From positions 1 to 49,071 of the forward strand of contig JAUXWO010000096.1 in the NCBI GenBank assembly GCA_030680175.1: a stretch of DNA of 49,071 nucleotides, written 5' to 3'. This stretch comes from Vicinamibacterales bacterium (GTDB lineage Bacteria; Acidobacteriota; Vicinamibacteria; Vicinamibacterales; UBA2999). How positions within the stretch are numbered: position 1 is the first letter of the stretch; every line of letters begins with the position of its first letter. The notes beneath the pieces are model-generated. The model was not told the DNA's origin and did no database searches. It saw only the letters and a list, made by a program, of their open reading frames with translations. Below, one piece after another: positions 29,195-38,537 of the stretch. Position numbers and translations under genes: made by a program.

Positions 29195-30508
29195 ATGTCC
29201 CTCTGGGCGCGCCTGCACGCCCGCGTCGGCCTCGCCACCCCCGCGCAGCGCGCGTGGGCGTGGTACGACAGCGGCAACTCCGCCTTCTTCACCACCATCG
29301 TCACCGCCGTGTTCCCGAGCTTCTTCGCGCTCTACGCGGCAGCCGGGATGGAAGGGCCGCAGGCGACGGCGCGCTTCGGCGCCATCACGACCGTGGCGAT
29401 GATCCTCATCGCCGTCTCCGCGCCCATCCTCGGCGCGATTGCCGACTACAGCGCGTCGCGCAAGCGCCTGCTCACCGTGTTCATGCTGGGGGGCGCGGCC
29501 GCGTGCTTCGCGATGACGACAATCGGCGACGGTGGATGGCGATGGGCCGCGCTCCTGTTCATCGCCGGCAACCTCGGCGTCTCGGGCTCGCTCGTGTTCT
29601 ACGACTCCCTGTTGCCGTACGTGGCCAGGCCGGAGGAGACCGACCGCGTGTCGACCGCCGGCTACGCCATCGGCTACCTCGGCGGCGGATTGCTGCTGCT
29701 CCTGAACCTCGCGTGGGTCATGCAGCCGGCCGTCTGGGGCTTCGCCGATGCGACGGCGGCGACGAAGGCGGCGTTTGCGAGCGTGGGCGTGTGGTGGATC
29801 CTGTTCACGATTCCGCTCCTGCGCCACGTCCCGGAGCCCGCGCGCGTCCTGCAGCACGGCGAGCGCGGGGACGAGAGCGTCTTCGTCGCGGCGTTCGGCC
29901 GCCTCGGCCGGACGTTCCAGGAGATCAAGGGCTACCGCCAGGCGTTTCTGCTGCTGCTGGCCATGCTCGTCTACCAGGACGGCATCCAGACGATCATCCG
30001 CATGGCGGCCATCTACGCCACCGAACTCGGCATCGGCCAGACGGCGCAAATCGGCGCGTTCGTGATCGTGCAGTTCGTCGGCGTTCCCTTTTCGTTTCTC
30101 TTCGGGATGCTCGGCGCGCGCATCGGCACGAAGCGCGCGATCTTCCTGGCACTCACCGTCTACGCATTCGCGTGCGTCCTCGGCTACTTCATGACGACGG
30201 CGATGCACTTCTTCCTGCTGGCGGCGCTTATCGGAATGGTGCAGGGCGGCAGCCAGGCGCTCAGCCGCTCGCTCTTCGCGCGCCTCATCCCACCGGCCAA
30301 GGCCTCGGAATACTTCGGTTTCTACGCCGTCGTCGAGCGCTTCGCGACGATCCTGGGCCCGGCGGTCTTCACGGTGAGCGTGCTGCTCACGGGATCCAGC
30401 CGCAACGCGATCCTGCTCGTGATCCTGTTCTTCGTCGGTGGCGCGTGGCTGCTGTCGCGGGTGGACGTGGAGGAGGGCGAGCGCGCCGCGCGGGGGGGTG
30501 TCGCCTAG
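29195..30508 (+). CDS. MFS transporter, UMF1/Atg22-like
   Basis: A 437-residue membrane transporter with 12 hydrophobic segments of the major facilitator superfamily. The N-terminal WAWYDSGNSAFFTTI is the hallmark of the UMF1 (Atg22-like) group, whose bacterial substrates are mostly unknown although yeast Atg22 exports amino acids from the vacuole. The central loop (about 205-240) is hydrophilic, and the second half contains GMLGARIGTKRAI, the usual motif A repeat. ATG at 29195 is preferred over ATG at 29183 because a -10-like TATGCT would overlap the latter. Substrate unknown. Confidence 0.9.
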   Translation: MSLWARLHARVGLATPAQRAWAWYDSGNSAFFTTIVTAVFPSFFALYAAAGMEGPQATARFGAITTVAMILIAVSAPILGAIADYSASRKRLLTVFMLGGAAACFAMTTIGDGGWRWAALLFIAGNLGVSGSLVFYDSLLPYVARPEETDRVSTAGYAIGYLGGGLLLLLNLAWVMQPAVWGFADATAATKAAFASVGVWWILFTIPLLRHVPEPARVLQHGERGDESVFVAAFGRLGRTFQEIKGYRQAFLLLLAMLVYQDGIQTIIRMAAIYATELGIGQTAQIGAFVIVQFVGVPFSFLFGMLGARIGTKRAIFLALTVYAFACVLGYFMTTAMHFFLLAALIGMVQGGSQALSRSLFARLIPPAKASEYFGFYAVVERFATILGPAVFTVSVLLTGSSRNAILLVILFFVGGAWLLSRVDVEEGERAARGGVA

Positions 30509-30541
30509 ATCACGCGACGGCGCGACGGACTCGAGACCTCT

Positions 30542-30556
30542 CGCGAAGACGCGAAG
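30542..30556. repeat. CGCGAAGACGCGAAG inverted flank, left
   Basis: Exact inverted partner of 32940-32954; the pair brackets the metallo-beta-lactamase-like gene. The motif continues as GGCGCGA on the left and CCCGCGA on the reverse complement of the right copy. Confidence 0.7.
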
Positions 30557-30714
30557 GGCGCGAACCGCGCAGGTGCCGTCCGGCAGCGACCGTGGGACGA
30601 GCGCGTGGTGCCCGGCCTCCGTCCCCGTTCCGATGTCACCTGACCCGCCGTTCGTCACAGCCGTCGTGACGCCACACGTAACCTCCAGCCCGGCGTTTCC
30701 GTCTCACTCGGAAG

Positions 30715-32907
30715 ATGACCCCCGTCTTTCTGCCACACCTGATTTTGTCCCTGCTCCTGCCCCTGTATGCGGCGACCGCCGCCGTGGACCAGACACCGCC
30801 TCGGAGTCGTGAACGCGCGGCCGACCACGTGCGCGCGGCGCTCGACGCCATGGGCGGCGAAGCTCGCTGGCGCGCGATGGCAACGCTTCGGCTCGAAGGC
30901 GTCGGCCATCGCTTTCTGCTCGAGCAGTCGGAACGGTTCGAGGGACCGTGGATTCCGTCCTACGAGCAGGTCAACGACCTGTGGGACCTCCGCACGGAAC
31001 GCCTGCGCCGAGATGTGCAGCGGCGCGACTACAACGCGCCGCGCTTTGCCGGCGGCACCGTCATCGTGGCCGACGGAACGGCAGCGTTCCTTGTCCGCCC
31101 CCCTGATGGTGAACCCGTTCAGCGCCCGGCAGGCATGGCCATGGTGATAGAGGCCGGCCGGCAGTTCCTGGAGATCCCCGACCGTGTGCTGCTGCGGGCA
31201 CTTGACGCGCCCGACCTCAGGACCGAACCCGACACGTGGCTCCACGGGGTGCAGCACCGCGTGGTGGCCTTCGATCACAGCGGCGGCACCGTCCGCGTCT
31301 TCCTGAATGCGCACGACGCGCTGCCATCAGCGGTCGAAACGCGGCGTGCCTACCCGGACGACTACTTCTGGGACGTCTGGGGCGATGTGACGCTGCGCAC
31401 CAGCTACAACTTCTGGCACCTCGAGCCCGGCGGCTTTCACTACCCGCGCTCCTGGAACGTCGAGTGGGATGGCAAGCCGTCTCGCACGCTGTATCTCTCG
31501 CACGTCGCCTTCGACGAAGACGTGCCTGACGACGCCTTCTCGATCGCCGCCGAAGTCCGCGCGGCGTTCCTGGCGGCGCTCGCCGGCCCCAAGGACATCG
31601 AAATCGGCGAGCGCTGGGGTGGCGGCGTCGAACGCCGGCCGGCCCTCGAACTGCCGAACGGCGTCACGCTTCTGCAGGGCGGCTACAACGTGCTTCTGGT
31701 CCCCCAGGACGACGGGGTCGTCGTGATCGAGGCTCCGTATTCGTCGGAATACACGGAGAGAATCGCGACAGAGGTCGAACGCCGCTTCCCGGGTCTCGGA
31801 ATCAAGGCCGTGGTATCCACCGGCGACGCGTGGACGTACGTCGGTGGCGTGCGTGAGTACGTCGCGCGCCGTGTACCGGTGTACGCGCTGGACCTGAACC
31901 GGGAAGTGCTCGAGAAGGTCGTGACCGCGCCGCACACGATCGACCCCGATCAGCTGGCGCGCGCACCGCAGTCACCGGTCTTCCGGTGGGTCGACGGCCG
32001 CACCTCCATCGGCGCTGGCCTCAACCGCGTGGATCTCTATCCGATTCGCGGGCGCGCCGGCGAACGCATGCTCATGGCGCACCTGCCGGCGCACCGGATC
32101 TTATGGGGCAGCGACCTCGTAATGGGTCCGCGACCCGACGGCACGTTCTTCATGCCGCAGTACCTCGATGAGCTGACCGCCGCCGTCCGGCGCGAAGGGC
32201 TCGACGTGGGTAGTGTCGTCGCGATGCACGCCGGGCCGGTCGCGTGGGACGTCGTCACGGCCGCCGTCGATCTGGCCGTAGCGCCGGCGCAGGGCGCCCC
32301 TGCGCCGGCCCCACGTGCCGGTGCGGCGGCCCGGGAGCTGGCGCCTCCGACGGTTCGGGTCCCTCAGGGCTTCGGGTATCCGGTCTTGATCGACGGCCGC
32401 CTGGACCCCAGCGAGTGGGACGACGCCGTCGCGGTCGACGTAGCCGACGGTGTGCGCCTCCTCCTCAAGCAGTACCGCGGCGACGTCTTCTTCGGTGTCA
32501 GCACGGGCGGCGTGTCGCGACCGGTCGACGTGTACTTGCTTCAGGATGACCGCGCACTGCACCAGCTCCATGCCTCGATGCAGATCGGCGAGCGTCGTCT
32601 CGAAGGGACGCCCTGGTCCGATCAGGAGCCCCCGTGGCGCTGGGGCAACCACGCCGGCTGGATCGCGAGCGAGGCCAGGCTGGACTCGACGAAGAGCCGG
32701 GATCTCGCCTTCAGCGAACGACTCTTTCCGTTGAGCGGTGTGGAGTTCCAGATACGTCGGGCCCGCTTCTCAGGCTCACGGTGGCGGGTCCGAATCGAGA
32801 TCGCGCAGTTCCCAGGGACAGAGGGGACGTTCGTCTATCCGCCCGCGTCGACCCGGAACAACACGGACGGCTGGGCCGTGTTCGAACTCGGCCGCGTGAC
32901 CTCGTAG
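30715..32907 (+). CDS. Three-domain exported protein with metal-site-less metallo-beta-lactamase-like fold and CBM9-like C terminus
   Basis: A 730-residue protein. A hydrophobic leader (about 1-20) precedes an N-terminal domain (about 35-280) like those found before MBL-fold domains in Acidobacteriota. The middle (about 300-530) follows the metallo-beta-lactamase pattern (GGYNVLLVPQDDGVVVIEAP, then KAVVSTGDAWTYVGGVREYV), but where enzymes have HxHxDH this one has G370, A372, T374 and Y375, so all four metal ligands of that motif are gone; a late histidine (MHAGP, H505) remains. The C-terminal part (from about 555, LIDGRLDPSEWDDAV) resembles CBM9/DOMON sugar-binding sandwiches. Short inverted repeats flank the gene. 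It is probably a binding, not catalytic, protein; ligand unknown. Confidence 0.75.
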   Translation: MTPVFLPHLILSLLLPLYAATAAVDQTPPRSRERAADHVRAALDAMGGEARWRAMATLRLEGVGHRFLLEQSERFEGPWIPSYEQVNDLWDLRTERLRRDVQRRDYNAPRFAGGTVIVADGTAAFLVRPPDGEPVQRPAGMAMVIEAGRQFLEIPDRVLLRALDAPDLRTEPDTWLHGVQHRVVAFDHSGGTVRVFLNAHDALPSAVETRRAYPDDYFWDVWGDVTLRTSYNFWHLEPGGFHYPRSWNVEWDGKPSRTLYLSHVAFDEDVPDDAFSIAAEVRAAFLAALAGPKDIEIGERWGGGVERRPALELPNGVTLLQGGYNVLLVPQDDGVVVIEAPYSSEYTERIATEVERRFPGLGIKAVVSTGDAWTYVGGVREYVARRVPVYALDLNREVLEKVVTAPHTIDPDQLARAPQSPVFRWVDGRTSIGAGLNRVDLYPIRGRAGERMLMAHLPAHRILWGSDLVMGPRPDGTFFMPQYLDELTAAVRREGLDVGSVVAMHAGPVAWDVVTAAVDLAVAPAQGAPAPAPRAGAAARELAPPTVRVPQGFGYPVLIDGRLDPSEWDDAVAVDVADGVRLLLKQYRGDVFFGVSTGGVSRPVDVYLLQDDRALHQLHASMQIGERRLEGTPWSDQEPPWRWGNHAGWIASEARLDSTKSRDLAFSERLFPLSGVEFQIRRARFSGSRWRVRIEIAQFPGTEGTFVYPPASTRNNTDGWAVFELGRVTS

Positions 32908-32939
32908 GTTCGACCGCGGTTGCGCCGGACGCTCGCGGG

Positions 32940-32954
32940 CTTCGCGTCTTCGCG
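32940..32954. repeat. CTTCGCGTCTTCGCG inverted flank, right
   Basis: Exact 15-bp reverse complement of 30542-30556, between the MBL-like gene and the TPR gene. Confidence 0.7.
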
Positions 32955-32959
32955 GACGG

Positions 32960-33874
32960 CTAACGCAGCTCGGCGAGTCGCGCGCGGGCCTTCGGGCGGA
33001 CGAGCGCGTTGTTGAGCGTGTGGACGTTCGACTCGATCGTGCGCTGGTAGTACTCGCGGGCGTTGGCCGTGTTGCCCTGCGCGTCGTAGGCCATCCCCAT
33101 CATGTGCAGGATGAACGGGTCGTTCAGGTTGCCCTGCGCCAGCTCCGCGATCGCGCGTGCGTAATCCTTCGCGTAGAAGGCGACGTAGCCCGCGACCCAC
33201 CGGTAGATCGCGTTGTCCTCGTCCTGGCGGCCGCGCTTCGCCATCAGCGCCTCGAACTCGCCGAGCAGCTGCCGCGCCTCGTCGATCCGGCCTTCACGCG
33301 CCGAGACGCGCGCCCGCATGTGACGCCAGCGCAGTTCCCAGAGGAGAAGCTCGCTCTCGGGTGCGTCCGGTTTCGGCTTCCACTCCTCGTAGCCGAGCTC
33401 GTACCACTTGCGCCCCCCCGCGGCATCGCCGGTCTCGAGCAGGATGCGGCCGATCGTGCGCGCCGACGCCGCCGCGCCGGTGACGTCGCCGTCGGCCAGC
33501 TGCTGCTCCCGCACGGAGACGAGATGCCGCAGCGCCTGCGCGATGTCGCCCTGGAAGACGTACGACAGGGCGAGGTTCGCCAGCGCCTGGTTGCGCTGTT
33601 GCCCACGCGGCGCCACGTCCACGGCCTGCTGCAGGAACGTGTGCGCCTCGGCGTACTGGCCCTTCAGGTCCAGGACGACGCCGAGCGCGAGCACCGCTTC
33701 GAGGGATCGGGGGTTGATCTGGTAGGCCTGCCGCAGCAGCCGCTCGGCCTCGTCGTGCTTGCCCTGGTTGATGAGGGCCCGTCCCTGCTGGACGAGTTGT
33801 GTGGCGTCCTGAGCAGCCGCCGGGCCACCCGCAAGAGCCGAGACGAGCAGCGCGACAACGGCCAGACGTCCCAT
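32960..33874 (-). CDS. Exported TPR protein
   Basis: A 304-residue exported protein: a signal peptide (1-22, ending GPAAAQ) followed by TPR units from residue 24 to about 290 (for example LINQGKHDEAERLLRQAYQINPRSLEAVLALGVVL and GMAYDAQGNTANAREYYQRTIE). No catalytic motif. TPR proteins of this type scaffold periplasmic complexes. The ATG at 33874 has a perfect TATAAT ending 7 nt upstream and no Shine-Dalgarno, so the mRNA is probably leaderless. It lies 47 bp downstream of the last efflux-operon permease on the same strand, but the private promoter suggests separate expression. Confidence 0.85.
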   Translation of the reverse strand: MGRLAVVALLVSALAGGPAAAQDATQLVQQGRALINQGKHDEAERLLRQAYQINPRSLEAVLALGVVLDLKGQYAEAHTFLQQAVDVAPRGQQRNQALANLALSYVFQGDIAQALRHLVSVREQQLADGDVTGAAASARTIGRILLETGDAAGGRKWYELGYEEWKPKPDAPESELLLWELRWRHMRARVSAREGRIDEARQLLGEFEALMAKRGRQDEDNAIYRWVAGYVAFYAKDYARAIAELAQGNLNDPFILHMMGMAYDAQGNTANAREYYQRTIESNVHTLNNALVRPKARARLAELR

Positions 33875-33881
33875 GAGGGGG

Positions 33882-33887
33882 ATTATA
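33882..33887 (-). promoter_or_regulatory. TATAAT -10 element for TPR gene
   Basis: Perfect consensus -10 hexamer on the minus strand with a 7-nt gap to the ATG at 33874, implying a transcript that begins at or close to the start codon. No good -35 is seen. Confidence 0.6.
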
Positions 33888-33921
33888 CCGGGGACGGGCG
33901 GGGAGGGACGGAAAGCCTGCC

Positions 33922-35052
33922 CTATCTCGCCTGTTTCGATGACCTCAGCGTGGCCAGGGCGAGGATGCCGACCCCCCAGGCCAGCAATGCCAGGGCCTGC
34001 GGCCAAAATGTCTCCAGCCCCACCCCCTTCAGGAACAGCCCCCGCAGGATCACGAGGAAGTAGCGGAGCGGGATCAGGTAGGTCACCGGCTGGATCCACG
34101 CCGGCATGTTCTCGATGGGAAAGATGAATCCCGACAGGTAGATCATCGGCGTCAGGAAGAAGAACGTCGCCGTCATCATCGCCTGCTGCTGCGTGTCGGA
34201 GATGGTCGAGATGAACAGGCCCAGCCCGAGCGTGCTGAGGAGGTACACCGCGCTCATCAGGAACAGCAGCGCGAGCGACCCGCGCATGGGCACCTCGAAC
34301 CACCAGATCGCCACCGCGGTCACCAGCACCACGTTCACCATGCCGATGAGGCCGTACGGCAGGAGCTTCCCCACGATCAGCTCCCAGCGCGCGAGCGGCG
34401 TGACGTTCAGCTGCTCGAGTGTGCCGACCTCCTTCTCGCGGACGATCGCCATCGACGACAGGTTCGTCGTGATCACCAGGAGCAGGAGCGCGACGATGCC
34501 GGGGATCATGAAGTCGCGGCTCTCGAGTTCGGGGTTGAACCAGACGCGCACCTCCGCGGTCACGAGACGCCCCGCGTCCGAGCCGGGCCGACGGGCCGCC
34601 GCCAGCGCCTGCCCATAGCCGCCGACCAGCGCGCGCGCGTAGCCAAGCGCCACGTTCGTCGAGTTCGAGTCGGTCCCATCCGCCACCACCTGCAGCGTCG
34701 TCGTCCGGCCGGTCGCCACGTCGGCGCCGAATCCCGGCGGGATGGCGAGCGCCATCCACGCGCGCCCGGTGTCGAGGTACGCGTCGAGCTCGGCGGTCGA
34801 CCCGACCACGTCCACGATGACGAAGTTGGCGGACTGCTGGAAGCGTTGAATCAGCTCGCGGCTCGCCGACGACCGGTCCGCATCCACCACCACCGTCGGC
34901 ACGTCCCGCACGTCGGTCGTCGCGGCGTAGCCGAGGACGCCGAGCTGCAGGATCGGCGCCAGGATCACGATCCCGAACAGCCGCGGGTCCTGGCGGAGCT
35001 CGATGAGCTCCTTGCGCATCAGGTGGGCGACGCGTCGAAGGCCGGCCCTCAT
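33922..35052 (-). CDS. ABC-2 type permease (YbhR/YbhS-like), second
   Basis: A 376-residue export permease with one N-terminal transmembrane helix (about 25-45, FGIVILAPILQLGVLGYA), a periplasmic domain (about 50-170) and five C-terminal transmembrane helices, the ABC2 membrane layout of YbhS/YbhR-type pumps. The conserved cytoplasmic stretch IVREKEVGTLEQLNVTP is present. The ATG at 35052 overlaps the stop of the first permease by 4 nt (ATGA). It pairs with that permease and with the ATPases upstream in the operon; it is the last gene of the operon before the independently promoted TPR gene. Confidence 0.93.
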   Translation of the reverse strand: MRAGLRRVAHLMRKELIELRQDPRLFGIVILAPILQLGVLGYAATTDVRDVPTVVVDADRSSASRELIQRFQQSANFVIVDVVGSTAELDAYLDTGRAWMALAIPPGFGADVATGRTTTLQVVADGTDSNSTNVALGYARALVGGYGQALAAARRPGSDAGRLVTAEVRVWFNPELESRDFMIPGIVALLLLVITTNLSSMAIVREKEVGTLEQLNVTPLARWELIVGKLLPYGLIGMVNVVLVTAVAIWWFEVPMRGSLALLFLMSAVYLLSTLGLGLFISTISDTQQQAMMTATFFFLTPMIYLSGFIFPIENMPAWIQPVTYLIPLRYFLVILRGLFLKGVGLETFWPQALALLAWGVGILALATLRSSKQAR

Positions 35053-36167
35053 CGCCACTCCCTCCAGAGCCGCAGCGAGGCGAGCGCCGTCATCAGCATC
35101 GCGAAGAGGGCCAGCGCCACCAGCTCCTGCCAGAACGCCGCCAGGCCCACGCCCTTCAGCACCACCGCACGCAGGGCGACGATGAAGTACCGCGCCGGCA
35201 CGATGTGCGTGATCATCTGCACGGCAGCCGGCATGCTCGACACCGGGAAGATGAAGCCCGACAGGATGAACGTCGGCAGGAACGAGGAGAGCAGCGCCAT
35301 CTGGAACGCCACCTGCTGCGTCTGCGCCACGGTGGAGATGAGCAGCCCCTGCGCCTGCGCCCCCACCAGGAAGAGCCCGATCGACAGGGACAGCAGCCAC
35401 CACGAGCCGCGCATCGGCAGGTCGAAGAGCGCCATGGAGACGACGATGATGAGGAGTGCGGAGACGAACGAGATCGCGAGATACGGGAGCGTCTTCCCCA
35501 CGACGAACGCGAGGGGGGTGACCGGCGCCATCCGCACCTGCTCCATCGTGCCGCGCTCTTTCTCGCGCACGATCGCGAGCGCGGTGGAGATGACGGCCGT
35601 GATCATTGCGATGTAGGCAATCAGCCCCGGCACCAGGAACAGCGTGCTCCGGAGCTGCGGGTTGTACCAGACGCGCGGCTCGAAGAGCACGGGTGGGCCG
35701 GCCGCGGCCACGCCGGTGAGGCGGGCCTCATAGAGGGCCGAGGTGTCGGCCACCAGGGCCTGCGCATACCCCGAGACCGTGGCGGCGGTGTTGGCGTTGT
35801 CGCCGTCGATCACCACCTGGACCGTCACGGGCCGTCCGATCGTGACATCGCGGCCATAGCCGCCCGGGATCACGAGCGCCGCCCGCGCCTCGTTCCGGTT
35901 CACGAGTTGCGCGAGCTCCTCGTCCGAGTCGAACGTGGCCACGAGCTGGAAGTAGCCGGAGTTGACGAACGACGAAATGAGCGCGCGGCTCTCGGGCGAA
36001 CGGTCGCGGTCCTGCACGGCGAGCCGCACATCACGGATGTCGAAGTTCAGCGCGTAGCCGTAGAGCAGCAGGAAGAGCGCCGGCACGAACAGCAGGATCA
36101 TCAGCGTGCGCCGGTCACGCAGGATCTGACGCAGCTCCTTGTGCCCGATGGCCAGCGCGGCGCGCAT
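35049..36167 (-). CDS. ABC-2 type permease (YbhR/YbhS-like), first
   Basis: A 372-residue permease with the same layout as its downstream partner: N-terminal helix (MILLFVPALFLLLYGYALNFDI), periplasmic domain, then five helices, with IVREKERGTMEQVRMAPVTP before the third. Start ATG shares its A with the stop codon of the ATPase gene (TGATG), and its own stop overlaps the next start by 4 nt, so the three genes are tightly coupled. The two permeases are expected to form the heterodimeric membrane channel that moves small drugs, dyes or solvents to the TolC-type exit duct. Confidence 0.93.
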   Translation of the reverse strand: MRAALAIGHKELRQILRDRRTLMILLFVPALFLLLYGYALNFDIRDVRLAVQDRDRSPESRALISSFVNSGYFQLVATFDSDEELAQLVNRNEARAALVIPGGYGRDVTIGRPVTVQVVIDGDNANTAATVSGYAQALVADTSALYEARLTGVAAAGPPVLFEPRVWYNPQLRSTLFLVPGLIAYIAMITAVISTALAIVREKERGTMEQVRMAPVTPLAFVVGKTLPYLAISFVSALLIIVVSMALFDLPMRGSWWLLSLSIGLFLVGAQAQGLLISTVAQTQQVAFQMALLSSFLPTFILSGFIFPVSSMPAAVQMITHIVPARYFIVALRAVVLKGVGLAAFWQELVALALFAMLMTALASLRLWREWR

Positions 36168-37120
36168 CAGCGCCCTCCCCCGGCGAGTGCCGCCGCGCCC
36201 GTGCGCTCCACGACGTCGAGGAACACGTCCTCGAGGGACGGCGGCACGCGTGACACCGACGTCACGGCGTGCCCCGCGGCTTCCAGCGCGCGCGCGATGG
36301 CGGCGGGGTCCACATCAGCCGTGTGCGTGACGGCGTGGACCGAGGTGCCGAAGATGCTGGTCTTCTCGATCTCCGGCATCGCCTCGAGGACGAGGGCCGC
36401 GTCGACGGGACGCGGCGTCTGGACCTCGAGGATGGCGCGGCCGGCGAAGACCTGCCGGAGCTCGTCCGTCGTGCCGAGCGCGGCCAGCTTCCCCGCCTGG
36501 ATGATCGCGATGCGGTGGCAATGCTCCGCCTCATCCAGATAGTGCGTCGTCACCAGCACGGTGACGCCACGGCTGGAGAGGTCGGTGATGAGATCCCAGA
36601 ACCGGCGGCGGGAGAGCGGGTCCACACTCCCGGTCGGCTCGTCGAGGAAGACGATCGGCGGCTCGTGAAGCAGCGCGCAGCCGAGGGCGAGGCGCTGCCG
36701 CCAGCCGCCTGGCAGGTCGCGCGTCACCACCCGCTCGCGGCCCTCGAGGCCCGCCATCTCGAGGACGAAGCGCCGGCGCGCCTGGAACCGCGCACCCTCG
36801 ATTCCGTAGATGCCGCCGAAGAACGCGATGTTCTGGTCGACGGTGAGCGCTTCGTAGAGCGAGAACTTCTGCGACATGTAGCCGATGCGCCGCTTCACGC
36901 CTTCGGGATCGCGTGCGACGTCGACGCCGCCGACGAGCGCCGTGCCGGCGGTGGGCGCGAGCAGGCCGCAGAGCATGCGGATCGTCGTGGACTTGCCGGC
37001 GCCGTTGGCCCCGAGGAAGCCGAAGATCTCGCCCGGGCGCACGTCGAACGACACGTCGTCAACAGCGACGAAGTCACCGAAGCGCCGCGTGAGCCCTCGA
37101 ACGTCAATGGCGGGTGTCAT
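36167..37120 (-). CDS. ABC transporter ATPase (YbhF-half/DrrA-like), second
   Basis: A 317-residue ATPase. Walker A is GANGAGKST (about 36-44), the Q loop lies in YMSQKFSLYE, the signature is LPGGWRQRL (P replaces the usual S of LSGG, as is common in YbhF-type subunits), Walker B is VFLDEPTG and the switch histidine is in VTTHYLDEAEHC. A C-terminal regulatory part (about 225-317) follows, ending in the PPSLEDVFLDVV segment of DrrA/YbhF subunits. It drives the two permeases encoded immediately downstream. In E. coli YbhF two such halves are fused in one chain; here they are separate and divided by the TolC-like gene. Confidence 0.93.
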   Translation of the reverse strand: MTPAIDVRGLTRRFGDFVAVDDVSFDVRPGEIFGFLGANGAGKSTTIRMLCGLLAPTAGTALVGGVDVARDPEGVKRRIGYMSQKFSLYEALTVDQNIAFFGGIYGIEGARFQARRRFVLEMAGLEGRERVVTRDLPGGWRQRLALGCALLHEPPIVFLDEPTGSVDPLSRRRFWDLITDLSSRGVTVLVTTHYLDEAEHCHRIAIIQAGKLAALGTTDELRQVFAGRAILEVQTPRPVDAALVLEAMPEIEKTSIFGTSVHAVTHTADVDPAAIARALEAAGHAVTSVSRVPPSLEDVFLDVVERTGAAALAGGGR

Positions 37121-37121
37121 G

Positions 37122-37238
37122 CTTCAACACGGACAAACACGAAGGACACGAAGAGACGAAGAACGCACGAAGAAGCGCTCTTCCAGGAACCCACGACCCA
37201 CCACCCACTACCCACCACCCACTACCCACCACCATCTA
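37122..37238. repeat. Intra-operon repeat patch: ACACGAAGG units and CCCACTACCC units
   Basis: The only gap in the efflux operon (about 115 bp) is filled by two repeat families: ACACGAAGGACACGAAG-type units at 37126-37175, the same family as 44291-44407, and CCCACCACCCACTA-type units at 37188-37238, the same family as both ends of the window. The stop codon of the TolC-like gene (37236-37238) lies at its edge. No gene is visible in it. Confidence 0.8.
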
Positions 37239-38537
37239 CCGCCCTAGAGCCCTGGCCAGGCGGGCTTCCGCCAGCCGGACGTTGGCGAGCGCGCGCGTGC
37301 GATCCAGTTCCGCCTGCAGCTGGGCGAGCTGCGCGTCGAGCACATCGGTGCTCGTCGCCACGCCGGCGTCGAAGCGGTTGGCCACCACGCGGCGCGCCTC
37401 TTCGGCGCTGGCGAGCGCGTCGGTCGCGGCCTCCACGGCCGCGCCTGACGAGGCGAGGTCGAGCGTGCGCTGGCGGACCTCGGTCTGGACGAGCGAATCG
37501 AGTTCGGCGAGCCGCGCGCGCTCCGCACTGGCGAGGGCCGAGGCCTGCGCGGACTCGGCGCGGGTGCGGCCGCCGTCCCACAGCAGCCAGCTCGCCTGCA
37601 CGGAGACGTCCCACGACGTCTTCCACGCGTCTTGCCTCGGGAAGAGGCGCGGGTTGGGGCTGGCGTAGTCGAGGCCGCCGCCAAGCGAGACCGTGGGCTT
37701 GCGCCCGGCCTCGGCGGCGGCGACGCGGGAGTCCGCGGCCGAGAGGCGCGCCAGGAGCGCGGCGCGCTCGGGACGGTCCGCGGCGATCGCGAGGTCCGGC
37801 GCCTGCACGCGCGGGTGTGCGAGCGGCTCCGACAACTGGAGCGGCTGATCCACGGGCCGCCCGAGCAGGCGCGCGAGCGCCGCCTGTGCCGAGAGATGGA
37901 GATTGCGGGCTTCGATCAGGAGCATCCGCTGCCGCGAGCGGTGCGCGTCGACCGCGGCCACCTCGTGCGGCGAGACCAGCCCGGCGGCATCGCGTGCGCG
38001 GATATCCGCCAGATGCGCCTCGGCACGCGCGAGCGCCTCGTCCACCACGCGCGCGGACTCCCCCGCGGTGACGACCGCCCAGTAGGCACGCGCGACCTCG
38101 AGGCGCAGGTCGGCGCGCGCGGTCTCGAGGTCCGCCGCCACCGCCGTCCGCTCCGCCTCGGCGGCCCGTTCGAGCGCGTTCGACCGGCCGCCCGAGTAGA
38201 CGGGCCACTGCAGATCGAGACGCGTCCGGTAGTTGTCGGGGATATCGGGATAGATGATGCGCAGCCGGCCATCGGGCTGCGGCACGCCGAACTCGTCCAC
38301 GTGGTTCGTGCGCGTGTAGCCCGCGACGGCGGACACGAGCGGGGCGTTCGCGGCGGCGCGCAGCGCGACGGTGGCCTCGGCGGCGTCGCCGCGCGCGCCG
38401 ATCTCGGCGAGACGATGGCTGGCGGCCAGCGCCTCGGCGATCGCGGCGTCGAGCGTCAGGCCCCCGGGGGACGGCTGGGCGGTCGCGAGCGTGGCGCCGA
38501 GCAGCAGGGTGATGGAGAGCGTCAGGGTTCTGGTCAT
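37236..38537 (-). CDS. TolC-family outer-membrane efflux protein
   Basis: A 433-residue outer-membrane duct protein. A signal peptide (1-20, ending ATAQ) is followed by two repeats of long amphipathic helices with the OEP pattern, for example LRLEVARAYWAVVTAGESARVVDEALARAEAHLA near the middle and ASAEEARRVVANRFDAGVATSTDVLDAQ toward the C terminus. Beta segments of the TolC barrel lie between. The ATG at 38537 overlaps the preceding ATPase stop by 4 nt (ATGA). It provides the exit channel for the pump formed by the HlyD-like adaptor and the ABC subunits. Confidence 0.93.
   Translation of the reverse strand: MTRTLTLSITLLLGATLATAQPSPGGLTLDAAIAEALAASHRLAEIGARGDAAEATVALRAAANAPLVSAVAGYTRTNHVDEFGVPQPDGRLRIIYPDIPDNYRTRLDLQWPVYSGGRSNALERAAEAERTAVAADLETARADLRLEVARAYWAVVTAGESARVVDEALARAEAHLADIRARDAAGLVSPHEVAAVDAHRSRQRMLLIEARNLHLSAQAALARLLGRPVDQPLQLSEPLAHPRVQAPDLAIAADRPERAALLARLSAADSRVAAAEAGRKPTVSLGGGLDYASPNPRLFPRQDAWKTSWDVSVQASWLLWDGGRTRAESAQASALASAERARLAELDSLVQTEVRQRTLDLASSGAAVEAATDALASAEEARRVVANRFDAGVATSTDVLDAQLAQLQAELDRTRALANVRLAEARLARALGR

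Noticed and set aside
26518-29304. 928-codon minus-strand frame as one giant protein
   Set aside because: Only the last 338 codons have domains and a ribosome site; the rest is the antisense shadow of the SDR-DUF2867 gene.
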